Below are positions 55,308 to 64,000 of a stretch of DNA of 64,000 bases, one piece after another. Origin of the DNA: Zoroaster sp. YZ-2022. Taxonomy: Eukaryota; Echinodermata; Asteroidea; Forcipulatida; Zoroasteridae. Location: NCBI GenBank assembly GCA_029582265.1, contig CM055819.1, forward strand, positions 7,624,135-7,688,134. The letters are read 5' to 3'. The stretch's first letter is position 1; each line of letters opens with the position of its first letter. The position numbers were made by a program, and so were the translations under genes. The notes under the pieces were generated by a model. The model had not been told where the DNA came from. It searched no databases and worked only from the letters and a program-made list of their open reading frames with translations.

Positions 55308-55660
55308 TGTAATAATAATGGAGGCATTTTAAAGCGCTCTTACACGAGGTATCACAGCGCTTTACATTATTACCCCTGCTCATCAGGCGCATAAATCATT
55401 CCTGAAACCATCTCAGCTCCCTGGGAGTATACAGCTCAATTGCTGCCATTTCGGCGGAGATGGGCTAATCAAACACAACAACCAACTCTGCCCTCACAGG
55501 TACCCATTTACCCCTGGGTGGAGAGAAGCAATTATGGTAAAGTGTCTTGCTCAAGGACACAAGCACCACGGTCGCGGTCGGGATTCGAACCCACATTCTG
55601 ACGACTCAGCCATCAGAACACAAATCCGATGCACCAAACCGCTCGACCATGGCACTCCAT
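55308..55660 (-). mobile_element. tRNA-derived SINE, copy 4
   Basis: Best-preserved head: on the minus strand GGAGTGCCATGGTCGAGCGG then TTTGGTGCATCGGATTTGTG and GGGTTCGAATCCCGACCG. A and B boxes are both intact. Abuts a CACCGCAAAC-family MITE fragment at 55661. Confidence 0.85.
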
Positions 55661-55745
55661 AACCACCAGTTCTTTTCAGAACTAATTACTACTCAAAAGG
55701 GAATTTTTTTCACATGGTGTCACCGCAAACAGTCTTTACTTACTA
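55661..55745. mobile_element. CACCGCAAAC-family MITE right arm
   Basis: AACCACCAGTTCTTTTCAGA, ACTAATTACTACTCAAAAGG, TTCACATGGTGTCACCGCAA, ACAGTCTTTACTTA. The left arm appears to be replaced by the SINE at 55308-55660. Confidence 0.6.
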
Positions 55746-55820
55746 CATAGATTGTTCGATAACAAACTACACAGTAGTGCACAGGGAAATGTAAATGGTA
55801 ATCACCAGCTACAAACCTGG

Positions 55821-56016
55821 GGCCAATTTCAGAGAGCTTGCTTAGCAGATAAAATTGCTTACCAGAAAAATTTGCTTAGCGGATTTCTTTGGTTTACCAG
55901 CCAAATTTTCATACGAAATGTATGCATTTTGGCTGGTAGTCTGTTTTACATTGCTCAGCAAAAGTATTTGCTTAGCAAAATTCTCCGCTTAGCAGCTCAA
56001 TGAAATTGACCCCTGG
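55821..56016. mobile_element. Foldback MITE, GCTTAGCAG family
   Basis: GGGGCCAATTTCAGAGAGCT to AGCAGCTCAATGAAATTGAC. Interior TTACCAGCCAAATTTTCATA and TATGCATTTTGGCTGGTAGT pair. Nearly identical in layout to 44472-44664 and 62139-62318. Confidence 0.8.
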
Positions 56017-56348
56017 TTTCACAGTTATTGGAACTCTTGTATCACCCGTACAATGTTAAGTAAATTTTGTTCACATGAAACATTTTTGCATGAAAAGTAC
56101 AAGCACAGGCTCTCAACATTGAATGGGGTTACTGATTAATGCATAAGCATTTCAACAATTCTGACAGTGATTGTAGACTGAGACGCAACGCCCACGAATA
56201 CTTGCAAAGTAGTCTGTGTTGGGTTCGTGCTAGGGTATTCCACCGATACTAACAACGCCAGAAACGGTGACCTGTCATCGATTGAGTATTCCCCGCTGCG
56301 CAGAACAGTGACAACATTTCTCAACTTTTTTCCCCCCCTTGTACACAG

Positions 56349-56477
56349 GACTTGCAGGCCCAACTGGAAGAGGAGATGCGTAACCGTGACGATGCACGTG
56401 ACCAGCTCCAGCTGACCGAGCGCCGTGCCAACATCATCATGGCCGAAATCGACGAGCTTCGTGCGACTCTTGAACAT
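56349..56477 (+). CDS. Mhc: Mhc exon (window 25): light meromyosin
   Basis: 43 codons, phase 0/0, residues 1228-1270: DLQAQLEEEMRNRDDARDQL, QLTERRANIIMAEIDELRAT, LEH. Family block ...ERRAN.....E.EELR..LE. Acceptor CTTGTACACAG, donor GTATGA. Confidence 0.98.
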
Positions 56478-56878
56478 GTATGATAAACCCCTCCCCTTCA
56501 CCCTTTTATTCCATTCATCTGAATGTTCCCGTCCCTGAACAGAAGTGCTATTGGTAGAACGATAGAGCACTTACATCATTTCCTTGAAAGAAATTTACCA
56601 GCCAAACATTCATACAACAATGTACAGACTTCGGCTGGTTCCCTGTTTTGCTTTGCCGATAAAAAAAAAATATTTGCTGAGAAATATTATCAGCCGAGTA
56701 CACTGGTTAGGCATGACTTCCAGAAGAACTATATTAGCTTTTGTGGGGTCAGTTGATGGATGGATGGTAACACCGTCATTGAACATAGTACAAGACAGGT
56801 TTCTGAGACAACTCTTCTTGAATAAAATGGTGATAAAAAGTGATTTGGTTTTGATTGTTTCTTTCCCGTTTTTCACAG

Positions 56879-57079
56879 TCTGAGAGGTGCCGCAAGGCAG
56901 CCGAGAATGACCTGGCCGACCAGACTGACCGCATGTCCGAGCTGCACGCAGCCAACCACAGCCTGACCAGCCAGCGCCGCAAGATGGAGAACGAGATCCA
57001 GACCATGCAGGGTGAACTTGACGACCTGGGCAACGAAGCGCGCAATGCCGACGACCGAGCCAAGAAGGCAGTCTCAGAT
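56879..57079 (+). CDS. Mhc: Mhc exon (window 26): light meromyosin
   Basis: 67 codons, phase 0/0, residues 1271-1337: SERCRKAAENDLADQTDRMS, ELHAANHSLTSQRRKMENEI, QTMQGELDDLGNEARNADDR. Part of the assembly-competent region of the rod. Acceptor GTTTTTCACAG, donor GTAAGT. Confidence 0.98.
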
Positions 57080-57472
57080 GTAAGTCAATAAATTTGCTGT
57101 TGTTTTTGTCAGCTGTTTTTTTTTGTCTGCCTCTTAAAGATTCATATTTCGTGTGTTTTCCCTTATTTCAATGACAATAGCATTTTTCACGGATACACTT
57201 CTAATTGTTTTGTTATTAAAGGGAAATTAATAAGTTTTACAAATCAGTTGACAGAATAATTGGCATTCCGTAGGTTTCTCAAAGACAAAGTTAAACTTAC
57301 AATGGAAAACTGCCATTTCTTGCAGCAGTGCATTGCAATTATCTTCCTCCGAGTATCATAATTATACAACTGACACCAAATAAATGCTTTACAGCAAGTC
57401 GTGCTACTTTCTTCATTGGCCAGAATTGTTCATCAGTTTGAATTACACTTCAGTTAAAAGAGGGGGGCTTTC

Positions 57473-57908
57473 TTAACCCTTAACCACCCCATATCCTCCA
57501 AAATCCTCCAAGGGGCACTTTTTTGGAAAAACTCAGCACTGTTGGAAACTGGTACTTTCACCTCTTCAAATGGGGCAAAATTACTACCTGGCAAGAAGTA
57601 CAGGCCATAAGTGCTGCATATGAAAGATCAACGAAAATGCATGGTGCATTTTGAAGATAAGGGCATGTTTCCAAAAGTGCACTGGAGGATGTTGGAGGAT
57701 TCAGGAAGGTGCCTAGCCAGAATACCTATAGGGGGTTAGGATTCAGGAAGGTGCCTAGCCAGAATACCTATAGGGGGTTAGGATTCAGGAAGGTGCCTAG
57801 CCAGAATACCTATAGGGGGTTAGGATTCAGGAAGGTGCCTAGCCAGAATACCTATAGGGGGTTAGGATTCGGTGCCTAGCCAGAATACCTAGGGGATTAT
57901 AGGGTTAA
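57473..57908. mobile_element. TTAA-flanked element with expanded 42-bp repeats, abutting an exon
   Basis: TTAA|CCCTTAACCACCCCATAT to GGGGATTATAGGG|TTAA. It is a relative of 3870-4090. Near the right end AAGGTGCCTAGCCAGAATAC occurs five times at about 42-bp spacing (57705-57890). Its right edge is only 23 bases before exon 57932. Confidence 0.7.
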
Positions 57909-57931
57909 TACTTGTTTTTCCCCCTTTTTAG

Positions 57932-58102
57932 GCCACCCGCATGGCAGAGGAGCTGAGGACTGAGCAGGATCACTCCCTGCACGTCCAGAAGATGTACAGA
58001 TCCTTGGAAATCACCATCAAGGACATGCAGAGCAGACTGGAAGAGGCTGAGATGATGGCACTCAAGGGCGGCAAGGCTACTATCATCAAGCTGGAACACA
58101 AG
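57932..58102 (+). CDS. Mhc: Mhc exon (window 27): light meromyosin
   Basis: 57 codons, phase 0/0, residues 1338-1394: ATRMAEELRTEQDHSLHVQK, MYRSLEITIKDMQSRLEEAE, MMALKGGKATIIKLEHK. LKGGK...KLE is conserved in all muscle rods. Acceptor CCCCCTTTTTAG, donor GTAGGC. Confidence 0.98.
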
Positions 58103-58120
58103 GTAGGCTATAGTCATATA

Positions 58121-58386
58121 TACTACTCAAAACAATTTAGGGAACACCGGATTTTTAACATCAAATAGGTTTGAAATGTTCCATGAACTGGGATTTTCAT
58201 TTGCAACCCCCTCTCTCTTTCAGTAGTCATGTCATGAAATGTGTAATCACTACATGCATCCTTTATCATCTGTTTCATTGTGCAGTTGTTTCTCATCAAT
58301 TCTGTGAAACATTGTGTTTATCTGAAATAAATGATCTTGCTTTAACTGAGATTATTCCGGTGTTCCCTAAATTGTTTTGAGTAGTA
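58121..58386. mobile_element. TA-flanked MITE (TACTACTCAAAACAATT), copy 2
   Basis: TACTACTCAAAACAATTTAG to CTAAATTGTTTTGAGTAGTA, 266 bp, starting 18 bases inside the intron. Interior closely matches the inverted copy at 47395-47670. Confidence 0.85.
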
Positions 58387-58529
58387 TAGATTAAGGAGTA
58401 CACTATTAAATGGTTACAGTAATCCTGATTAAGGAGTCAACTAAACGGTTAGAGTGTAAATCGAAACAGCATGCATACCCTGATCTTGGTATTTCATGAT
58501 GGATTTCCACTGCCCCCTGCCTTCTGCAG

Positions 58530-58730
58530 CTTCATCAAATTGAGATCGAAATGGACTCGGAGACCCGTCGCCGCTCCGAGGTTGAGAAGACCATGAGGAA
58601 ACAGGACCGCCGCTTCAAGGAAATGGTGTTCACCTGTGACGAGGACCGCAAGAACCAGGACAGACTTCAGGAGGTTGTCGACAAGCTCCAGATCAAGTGC
58701 AAGAACTTCAAGAGGCAGATTGAAGAAGCA
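58530..58730 (+). CDS. Mhc: Mhc exon (window 28): light meromyosin
   Basis: 67 codons, phase 0/0, residues 1395-1461: LHQIEIEMDSETRRRSEVEK, TMRKQDRRFKEMVFTCDEDR, KNQDRLQEVVDKLQIKCKNF. Matches ...RK.ERR.KEL....EEDRKN...LQ.LVDKLQ.K...YKRQ.EEA. Acceptor CTTCTGCAG, donor GTAAGT. Confidence 0.98.
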
Positions 58731-58768
58731 GTAAGTACCGGGCAAGACCGGTTGTGTGTCGGTCTGGT

Positions 58769-59433
58769 TATCATATACACCCATCACAACTTCTAAGTTC
58801 CCCCTAATATTTTTTAGAATATCTCAACAAGTATTGCATGAATTAAAAAAATTAAAAAAGCAAATGACAGAATGACATGTTCTACACAGCTCGTAATGAA
58901 ATGGTTGAAATTCAATCATGCATGCACAATTGACAGTGATTTGAATGAAAATTCAGCTGAAAAAAAAGTTGCAGTACAAAGCATTGCTTCAAGGGCATGT
59001 TACACATGTAGTTTTCTGTAAGAACTCGGTTATGGAGAATAATGGAGGACCAATTCCATATTAAACTCTTGCTCTACCCTTCTGAAACAATGGACATGCA
59101 TGTTGCATGTTGCTCTTTGAATATTCTTTTCTTATTATGAAACGGCCATCAATACCATTGTTATTGATGCATGAGTTCTTACAGAAAGCTACATGTGTAA
59201 CATGCCCTTGAAGCAATGCTTTGTACTGCAACTTTTTTTCAGCTGAATTTTCATTCAAATCACTGTCAATTGTGCATGCATGATTGAATTTCAACCATTT
59301 CATTACGAGCACTGCAGAACATGTCATTCTGTCATTTGCTTTTTGAATTTTTAAAATTCATGCAATACTTGTTGAGATATTCTAAAAAATATTAGGGGGA
59401 ACTTAGAAGTTCTGATGGGTGTATGTTGTGATA
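58769..59433. repeat. Long inverted repeat, about 260-bp arms, in the last intron
   Basis: The left arm 58769-59027 and right arm 59173-59433 are near-perfect inverted copies (for example CAATCATGCATGCACAATTG against CAATTGTGCATGCATGATTG, and CCCCCTAATATTTTTTAGAA against TTCTAAAAAATATTAGGGGG). The loop is 145 bases. It starts 38 bases after the donor of exon 58530-58730. In pre-mRNA it would fold into a long hairpin. It could be a young foldback transposon; flanks show no clear TTAA or TA pair. Confidence 0.9.
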
Positions 59434-59439
59434 GAGTGG

Positions 59440-60110
59440 CAACCTTTGTTTCTACAATCTTGGTCGTATTGGTTGGAACACAATACGAAAACCCCTGTGC
59501 CCCCCCCTACTCAATGTTCGAGGCCCTTGCTTTGACTCTTCTGCAAAACATTCTCAAAAAGGCACTGGGGTTGGTGTTCCAACAAATTTCTGACCAAGAT
59601 TGTTGCTGCAAGGCTATGGGAATGAAGAGAGCTCAAAAAGACAGATTGAGAAGTAAATAAGTATTGGGCAAGATGGCAAGTTTATCAGAAGGGGGGGGGT
59701 TGCATGTAGGTTATTATCAGAGATCAGTCTTTTCGTTCAATTGGCTAAATTCTGTGATTTTTTTTTTATATGCACATATTTATATGCACATATTTTACAT
59801 CCTAGTTAGTAATCTAGACAATCTTCAGTGATTTTGTGTCCATCAGCCAGAGTCACCCCTGGGTTTATGGGACCTTTTGGTATGGAGTGGACATACATAA
59901 AAGTCCTAGGGGACAAAAATTGGACTCATGTGCAAAGTAGACTGGTGGCTTTTGAAATGAATTTTGTTTGTGTTTTCAGATGGCAGCAGCAGTCGGGGAA
60001 CTGAACAAAATGGAATCAATAGGATAAGGGTTTTCATTTTGCTTTTCCATCTTTGTGGACATTAAAAACGTTGTACTTTGTTCATAAACACCTTACTCTT
60101 GCCTCCCCAA
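59440..60110. other. Rest of last intron
   Basis: No exon. A G-run at 59690-59699, T-rich stretch at 59759-59768, and a duplicated TATATGCACATATTTATATG. An alternative 3' terminal exon was looked for and not found. Confidence 0.4.
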
Positions 60111-60115
60111 AACAG

Positions 60116-60343
60116 GAAGAGATGGCCAACCTGAACCTCCAGAAGTACAGGGGCGCCCAGCGAGAGCTTGAAGACATGGAAGAGCGCGTGGAGATTGCTG
60201 AAACCACCGTCAACAAGCTGCGTTCCAAACACCGCAGCAACGTGTCCAGTGTTACCACTCGCCACGTATCCATGGTACTAAGCGATTCTGAATCCGATCA
60301 AGAATTGGAATACCAATTCGAGGGGCCCGATTCGTACTACTAA
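60116..60343 (+). CDS. Mhc: Mhc last coding exon: end of coiled coil and tailpiece
   Basis: 75 codons plus TAA, phase 0 in. EEMANLNLQKYRGAQRELED, MEERVEIAETTVNKLRSKHR complete the coiled coil (EEAEERA..AE..VNKLR in the family). The nonhelical tail is about 34 residues: NVSSVTTRHVSMVLSDSESD then QELEYQFEGPDSYY. SDSESD fits casein-kinase-2-type phosphorylation; the tail is unlike vertebrate or molluscan tails I can recall. Acceptor TCCCCAAAACAG. Shared by the full-length chain and any headless product. Confidence 0.98.
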   Translation, partial: EEMANLNLQKYRGAQRELEDMEERVEIAETTVNKLRSKHRSNVSSVTTRHVSMVLSDSESDQELEYQFEGPDSYY

Positions 60344-61300
60344 TCGATCTCAGCAAGCCCCCTTCTATCTGTCTGTCAAATTGCCACGGTACTTTTGCGC
60401 ATTTCTCCGTTACTTTTTTTTTTTAAATTTAAATTTTGTTACTTGACGGACCAAGTTCATCATGTCAGGCGGCATGGTTAGGAGCCGGAAAGCACCAATC
60501 ATGTTGTACCAAAGAAACGGCCAAAGCAATGGACAACAAGTGTTGTCATTGGCTGGAAAACATATGCAAATTAGATGCACATTCAATCACCTCGGGCTTT
60601 AAGTACCTGGCAACAATTACCATGGATACTGTTTGATTTGAGATTTCTAAAGAGCTCGATTGATTTGCTGATTTGTTAATACAGATAAATGGCTGTGATT
60701 ATTATTATTTTTTTTTCTCAACACTTGTGCTTGAGTTTGTCTGGTGAAAAGCCGCTTTGTATATGAAATGTCTTTTTCTTTTGTGATTAATTTTGTCCGA
60801 GGCTGAGAGTTCCGAAACCTGCGTCCCGCCAGCAATCATGCCAAGTGACCAGTGAATGTGGTCTTGATTACAAATCCACCGTTTGTGTGATGAGAGCACA
60901 TTAATCAACGAATTAGCTGATCATCATCGCATGATAAATACTTCCTGGCTGCCACCATTCCAGACCTAAATTGCACATTTTTGAAGTAACCGTTTCTTTA
61001 GTAGGCCTTGTTTGGTAGCAAGGCTACCTGTAGCTTTGAAGTTTCAAAAGATCATCTGAAAAAAGAAAAAAAAGAAAAAGAAACGGTGCATGTGAAAATC
61101 ACCCAGAAATGCGCAACGGTAGTGTGGCATAGCACAGCAGAGATATGTTTTTTAATCTGTTATCAGTGGTTTTTTTTCTCTGCTATTCGTTTTTGCATGA
61201 TTTGACAACTTGCTTTGTTTAATGACTGCCATTTCTCCAATATTTTTTACCCAGAGGGTCAGAAGATGATGCTTATAATAAATGTGGTTTTGAATTGCCA
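60344..61300 (+). promoter_or_regulatory. 3' UTR and candidate polyadenylation signal
   Basis: The first canonical AATAAA after the stop is at 61277-61282, giving a 3' UTR of about 950 bases. T-rich runs at 60415-60423 and 60706-60716. No other gene-like signal. The cleavage site is not identifiable, and alternative sites further on are possible. Confidence 0.45.
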
Positions 61301-61412
61301 GCTGTCTGTGAAACAGATTTGCTGGTACCCAATCAAGAGCATGACTCCAACCGTTGGGTACTCCATGGGCACCATTGAATGTCAGGCCAGCTGCTAGGGT
61401 TTGGCCATGTCA

Positions 61413-61540
61413 CCAGTGGCCAATTTCGTAGAGCTGCTCAGCAGAGATTTTTGCTAAGCAATATCAAACAGACTACCAGCCAAAATACATACATTTTGTA
61501 TGAAAGTTTGGCTGGTAGCCAAAGAGATTTGCTAAGCACA
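61413..61540. mobile_element. GCTTAGCAG-family fragment
   Basis: GGCCAATTTCGTAGAGCTGC, TCAGCAGAGATTTTTGCTAA, GACTACCAGCCAAAATACAT, TTTGGCTGGTAGCCAAAGAG. One arm is shortened. Confidence 0.55.
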
Positions 61541-62138
61541 TATGGGGCGAGGGGGTAGTTGCAGTAATATTATTTCACACTGTCAATTGCATTGAGAACA
61601 TCTTTTATTTTGTGCAAAGTGACAGACATCTTTCTGTAGATAGCATTGCGGTATTAATACCCTACTGCCATTGCATGTCCACATTAACAATTGCCCCCAT
61701 TTGCTTTTTGTTTTCCCCTTCCGGTTTTTCAACAGCCCTTTTTAAACATTCATATACATAATCCATCATATGCTATTCTTGCATGCATCATATCCCACTT
61801 TATAGTTTTTCCTTCATTTTTTAAATTATTTCATTCAGATAAATGGTTTCTTTTACAGAATATCCACTATGCTTTAACCATTTTGTGTGGTCAGTTTGAA
61901 CCAAACGTTTAAGAAAATGTGCAAATTCATCCATTTGATTTTTTCGAATGACAATTCATCTTTCAGTAACAGTTCATTCCAAGTGGATAGAGAATGATTT
62001 TCCATTTTGTTTTCTTTAGTAGTCATTATTACATATTTCTTTTTTAGTTTTATGAATTACATTCTGTTCACAATGCTATGCATTTTCCACCCTCATTTAC
62101 TTACATAGCTACATGCTTGCTTCCCATGTAACCATATG

Positions 62139-62318
62139 GGGCCAATTTCAAAGAGCTGCTTAGCAGATAAAATTGCTTACCAGAAAAATTTGCTTAGCGG
62201 ATTTCTTTGGTTACCAGCCAAACTTTCATACAAAATCTATGCATTTTGGCTGGTAGTCTGTTTTATATTGCTTAGCAAAAGTATTTGCTTAGCAAAATTC
62301 CCATTGAAATTGGCCCAT
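62139..62318. mobile_element. Foldback MITE, GCTTAGCAG family
   Basis: GGGGCCAATTTCAAAGAGCT, GCTTAGCAGATAAAATTGCT, TTACCAGCCAAACTTTCATA; then TTGGCTGGTAGTCTGTTTTA, TTGCTTAGCAAAA, CCATTGAAATTGGCCC. The arms pair over the full length. Confidence 0.8.
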
Positions 62319-62324
62319 GATCAA

Positions 62325-63150
62325 CTCCTTCATACTATACATTAGTGGTATTCTTGAACATAATCTGTCACAAATTTACATAAAACGTACTTGGTTGTAA
62401 GGTTGTTGAAGGTGTCAAACATCCATTGTTATCAGTCTAAAAGTTTTTTTTTTTTGACTTTCAGAGACAAAAATCCCATGTTGGAATGAATAACAGAAAT
62501 CCAAATGCATTTTCAATGTTTTCTTGTTAACGACACAATGAAATAAGCTGAATCTTTCACAGGCTATTTCAGACATATATCTCTTGATTCGCATAAAGTA
62601 AGGATACATTTACAGACATTACCCAAGGTGTATACTGGATTTATAGATAACCAGTTTCATTTGATAACCAGTTTTGTTTGCCTTGTGAACTTATACTCTA
62701 ATTATTGACCTTATCATGCGGCGGCCATCTTGATTTCCCCCCCCCCCAACTTGTGAGTCTAGGAGAATCAGAATGAGGCTCATTTCCAAAATAGTCTGGG
62801 CCCTAGTATGTGGGGATCCACTCTATAACAATATTGAGCATATCCGTGGGGGACTTGACCAATATGGCCGCAGTGTTGAAAGGACTGTTCTTGGCATGAT
62901 GTGAGACCAGTTAAAATAATTTCTATACACAAAATCAATCTCAAAAATCAAAAAAAAAGGGGAAAAAAAGATAATAATAAACAAAATGATTTTGAAGTTG
63001 AGACCGAGACATTTCAAGCATTTTTGGGGGGATTTGAAGATTTCTATTTCATTTTCTGTACATTTGAAACCATAAAGCAATAGTCTCAAAAGCAACAATA
63101 TCTCACATGAAACTGTACAGAAATCATGAAAATATCTCTGTATTAATCAT
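62325..63150. other. Downstream DNA, nothing recognised
   Basis: AT-rich, with one partial 81-bp-family-like sequence (TCTTTCACAGGC, 62552) and a C-run (62738-62748). No gene supported. Confidence 0.4.
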
Positions 63151-63154
63151 CTAC

Positions 63155-63510
63155 TTCCTTTTCTCTTTTCTCCAACCATCCTTATATCTTTGTTTCTTCT
63201 CCTTTTGGTTTTACGTCCATTCCTTTTTTCCTCATACGTATTTCTCTCTTTGCCTCTTTCCCTCGTTCATCATCGTCTCTTCCTCTTCCTTTGTGTTTTT
63301 TTGTTTTGTATACTTCTGGTTATTTGTTTTGTTATATATTTGTCTTTGTCTTTACTTGCGTTCTACTCTACCATATCACCTTTTGTTATTTTCCTTTACC
63401 TGTTGTATCTCTCTTACTGTTACCATCCCATCTTTTCATAACCCCTTGTTTCTCCCCATCCTGGCCCTCTCTTTTACCTCTTGAATACCCACCGCGTTCC
63501 CCCCTCATAG
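63155..63510. repeat. Pyrimidine-rich tract
   Basis: About 350 bases dominated by C and T on the plus strand (TTTTCTCTTTTCTCC, CTCTTTGCCTCTTTCCCTCG, CTCTTCCTCTTCCTTTG). Three overlapping open frames here (Phe/Leu/Ser-rich) are compositional artefacts. Confidence 0.7.
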
Positions 63511-63839
63511 AAATCAGCCAGTGGAATGTCTATAAAGAGTTCTAGCTCTAGCCGTATGTAGATGTCTCACCCGGGCTTATCATTGTAGCTCTCACTGGTA
63601 ATTATTATTCACTTCTTTCAGGGGGAGGCGTCAACTTCCTGATCGCCAGTTTATGGGAGTGGCTACCTCATGATTTTTACCATTAGGCATTTTGTTATCG
63701 ATGGTAAATTGGTGAGGTTACCACTTAAAACATCGATTGAAAGGTGAAGCCTCACTCTTCATTCCATTCTTACAAAGCTCATTCCACAATGATGTCTCAA
63801 TGCATAGAAGTTATCATCACCGATAGTCATTGGATCACC

Positions 63840-63992
63840 TCTACTGTCACAGGTATCTATTTGCACTCCTGGGTAGAGAGAAGCGATTATGGTATTGTAT
63901 CTTGCTCAAGGACACACGCAGCCCACATTCATTGGCCAGGATTGGAACCCACATTCTGAAGTCTGATGCACTAAAATAGTCTGCCAGCACAC
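63840..63992 (-). mobile_element. tRNA-derived SINE fragment at the window end
   Basis: GTATCTATTTGCACTCCTGG, GAGAGAAGCGATTATGG, TCTTGCTCAAGGACACACGC and GATTGGAACCCACATTCTGA match the head half of the four SINE copies. It lies at the window edge; the body and tail half are absent on the left, so it is truncated. Confidence 0.65.
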
Positions 63993-64000
63993 CCCCACAC

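Larger units (their letters stand above)
1..61300 (+). other. Mhc: Muscle myosin heavy chain gene, 5' truncated (gene span)
   Basis: One gene covers the window. It encodes the heavy chain of muscle myosin II, the ATP-driven actin motor of thick filaments. 29 constitutive exons between 1049 and 60343 join in frame to 1,536 residues: distal motor, two IQ motifs, S2 and light-meromyosin coiled coil, tailpiece. The first window exon aligns near residue 420 of vertebrate muscle heavy chains (recalled numbering), so about 400 N-terminal residues and the main promoter lie upstream of base 1. The rod reads like striated-muscle rather than nonmuscle/smooth myosin (motifs [34 protein letters not shown]). 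The gene makes alternative loop-2 forms and probably a headless rod protein from an internal promoter. The 3' limit is set loosely at the first AATAAA after the stop. Confidence 0.97.

Noticed and set aside
63107..63545. Three overlapping hydrophobic open frames resembling membrane proteins
   Set aside because: Caused by a pyrimidine-rich tract (Phe/Leu/Ser codons); no start context or family match.

Overview
This is animal genomic DNA, and nearly all of it is one gene read on the + strand: a striated/muscle-type myosin heavy chain (Mhc) gene with its 5' part cut off by the window start. I could place 29 constitutive coding exons (1049 to 60343), all joined by GT-AG introns with compatible phases. 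They encode 1,536 residues, from just before switch II of the motor to the stop codon. Muscle heavy chains are usually about 1,940 residues, so roughly 400 N-terminal residues (P-loop, switch I) lie upstream of the window. Exons are GC-rich at third positions; introns are AT-rich and packed with foldback elements, tRNA-derived SINEs and minisatellites. The repeat types and the protein suggest an invertebrate deuterostome, most likely an echinoderm, perhaps a sea star. That taxon call is recollection-based and moderate in confidence. Layout: 1-19757 holds the second half of the motor, the lever arm with two IQ motifs, and the head/rod junction. 20350-28024 holds the first part of the rod (S2). 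28025-43444 is a 15.4 kb intron. 43445-60343 holds the rest of the rod and a serine/acidic tailpiece. 60344-64000 is 3' UTR and downstream DNA. Two features make the locus more than an ordinary Mhc gene. First, loop 2 (actin binding) is encoded by two alternative exons, 9361-9416 and 9969-10018. Their phases force mutual exclusion, because joining both creates an immediate in-frame stop. Second, the 15.4 kb intron holds an apparent internal promoter and a new first exon (37738-37977: ATG, Ser/Gly-rich head, ATG-free leader with upstream in-frame stops). It is followed by a duplicated second exon (38602-38742). Both end in phase 0, so they splice in frame onto rod exon 43445-43501. The predicted product is a headless protein of about 975 residues (80 + 47 + 848): a short unique N-terminus on the C-terminal myosin rod. 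This is the architecture of molluscan catchin/myorod and of the Drosophila myosin rod protein. I regard it as the main candidate for an undescribed system here. The introns also hold at least four families of TTAA-flanked foldback elements (piggyBac-like target sites), two TA-flanked Tc1/mariner-like MITE families with two copies each, a 259-bp-arm inverted repeat in the last intron, nested insertions, and satellites of 42, 44-45, 81, 122, 136, about 147 and about 168 bp. No second protein-coding gene could be supported.
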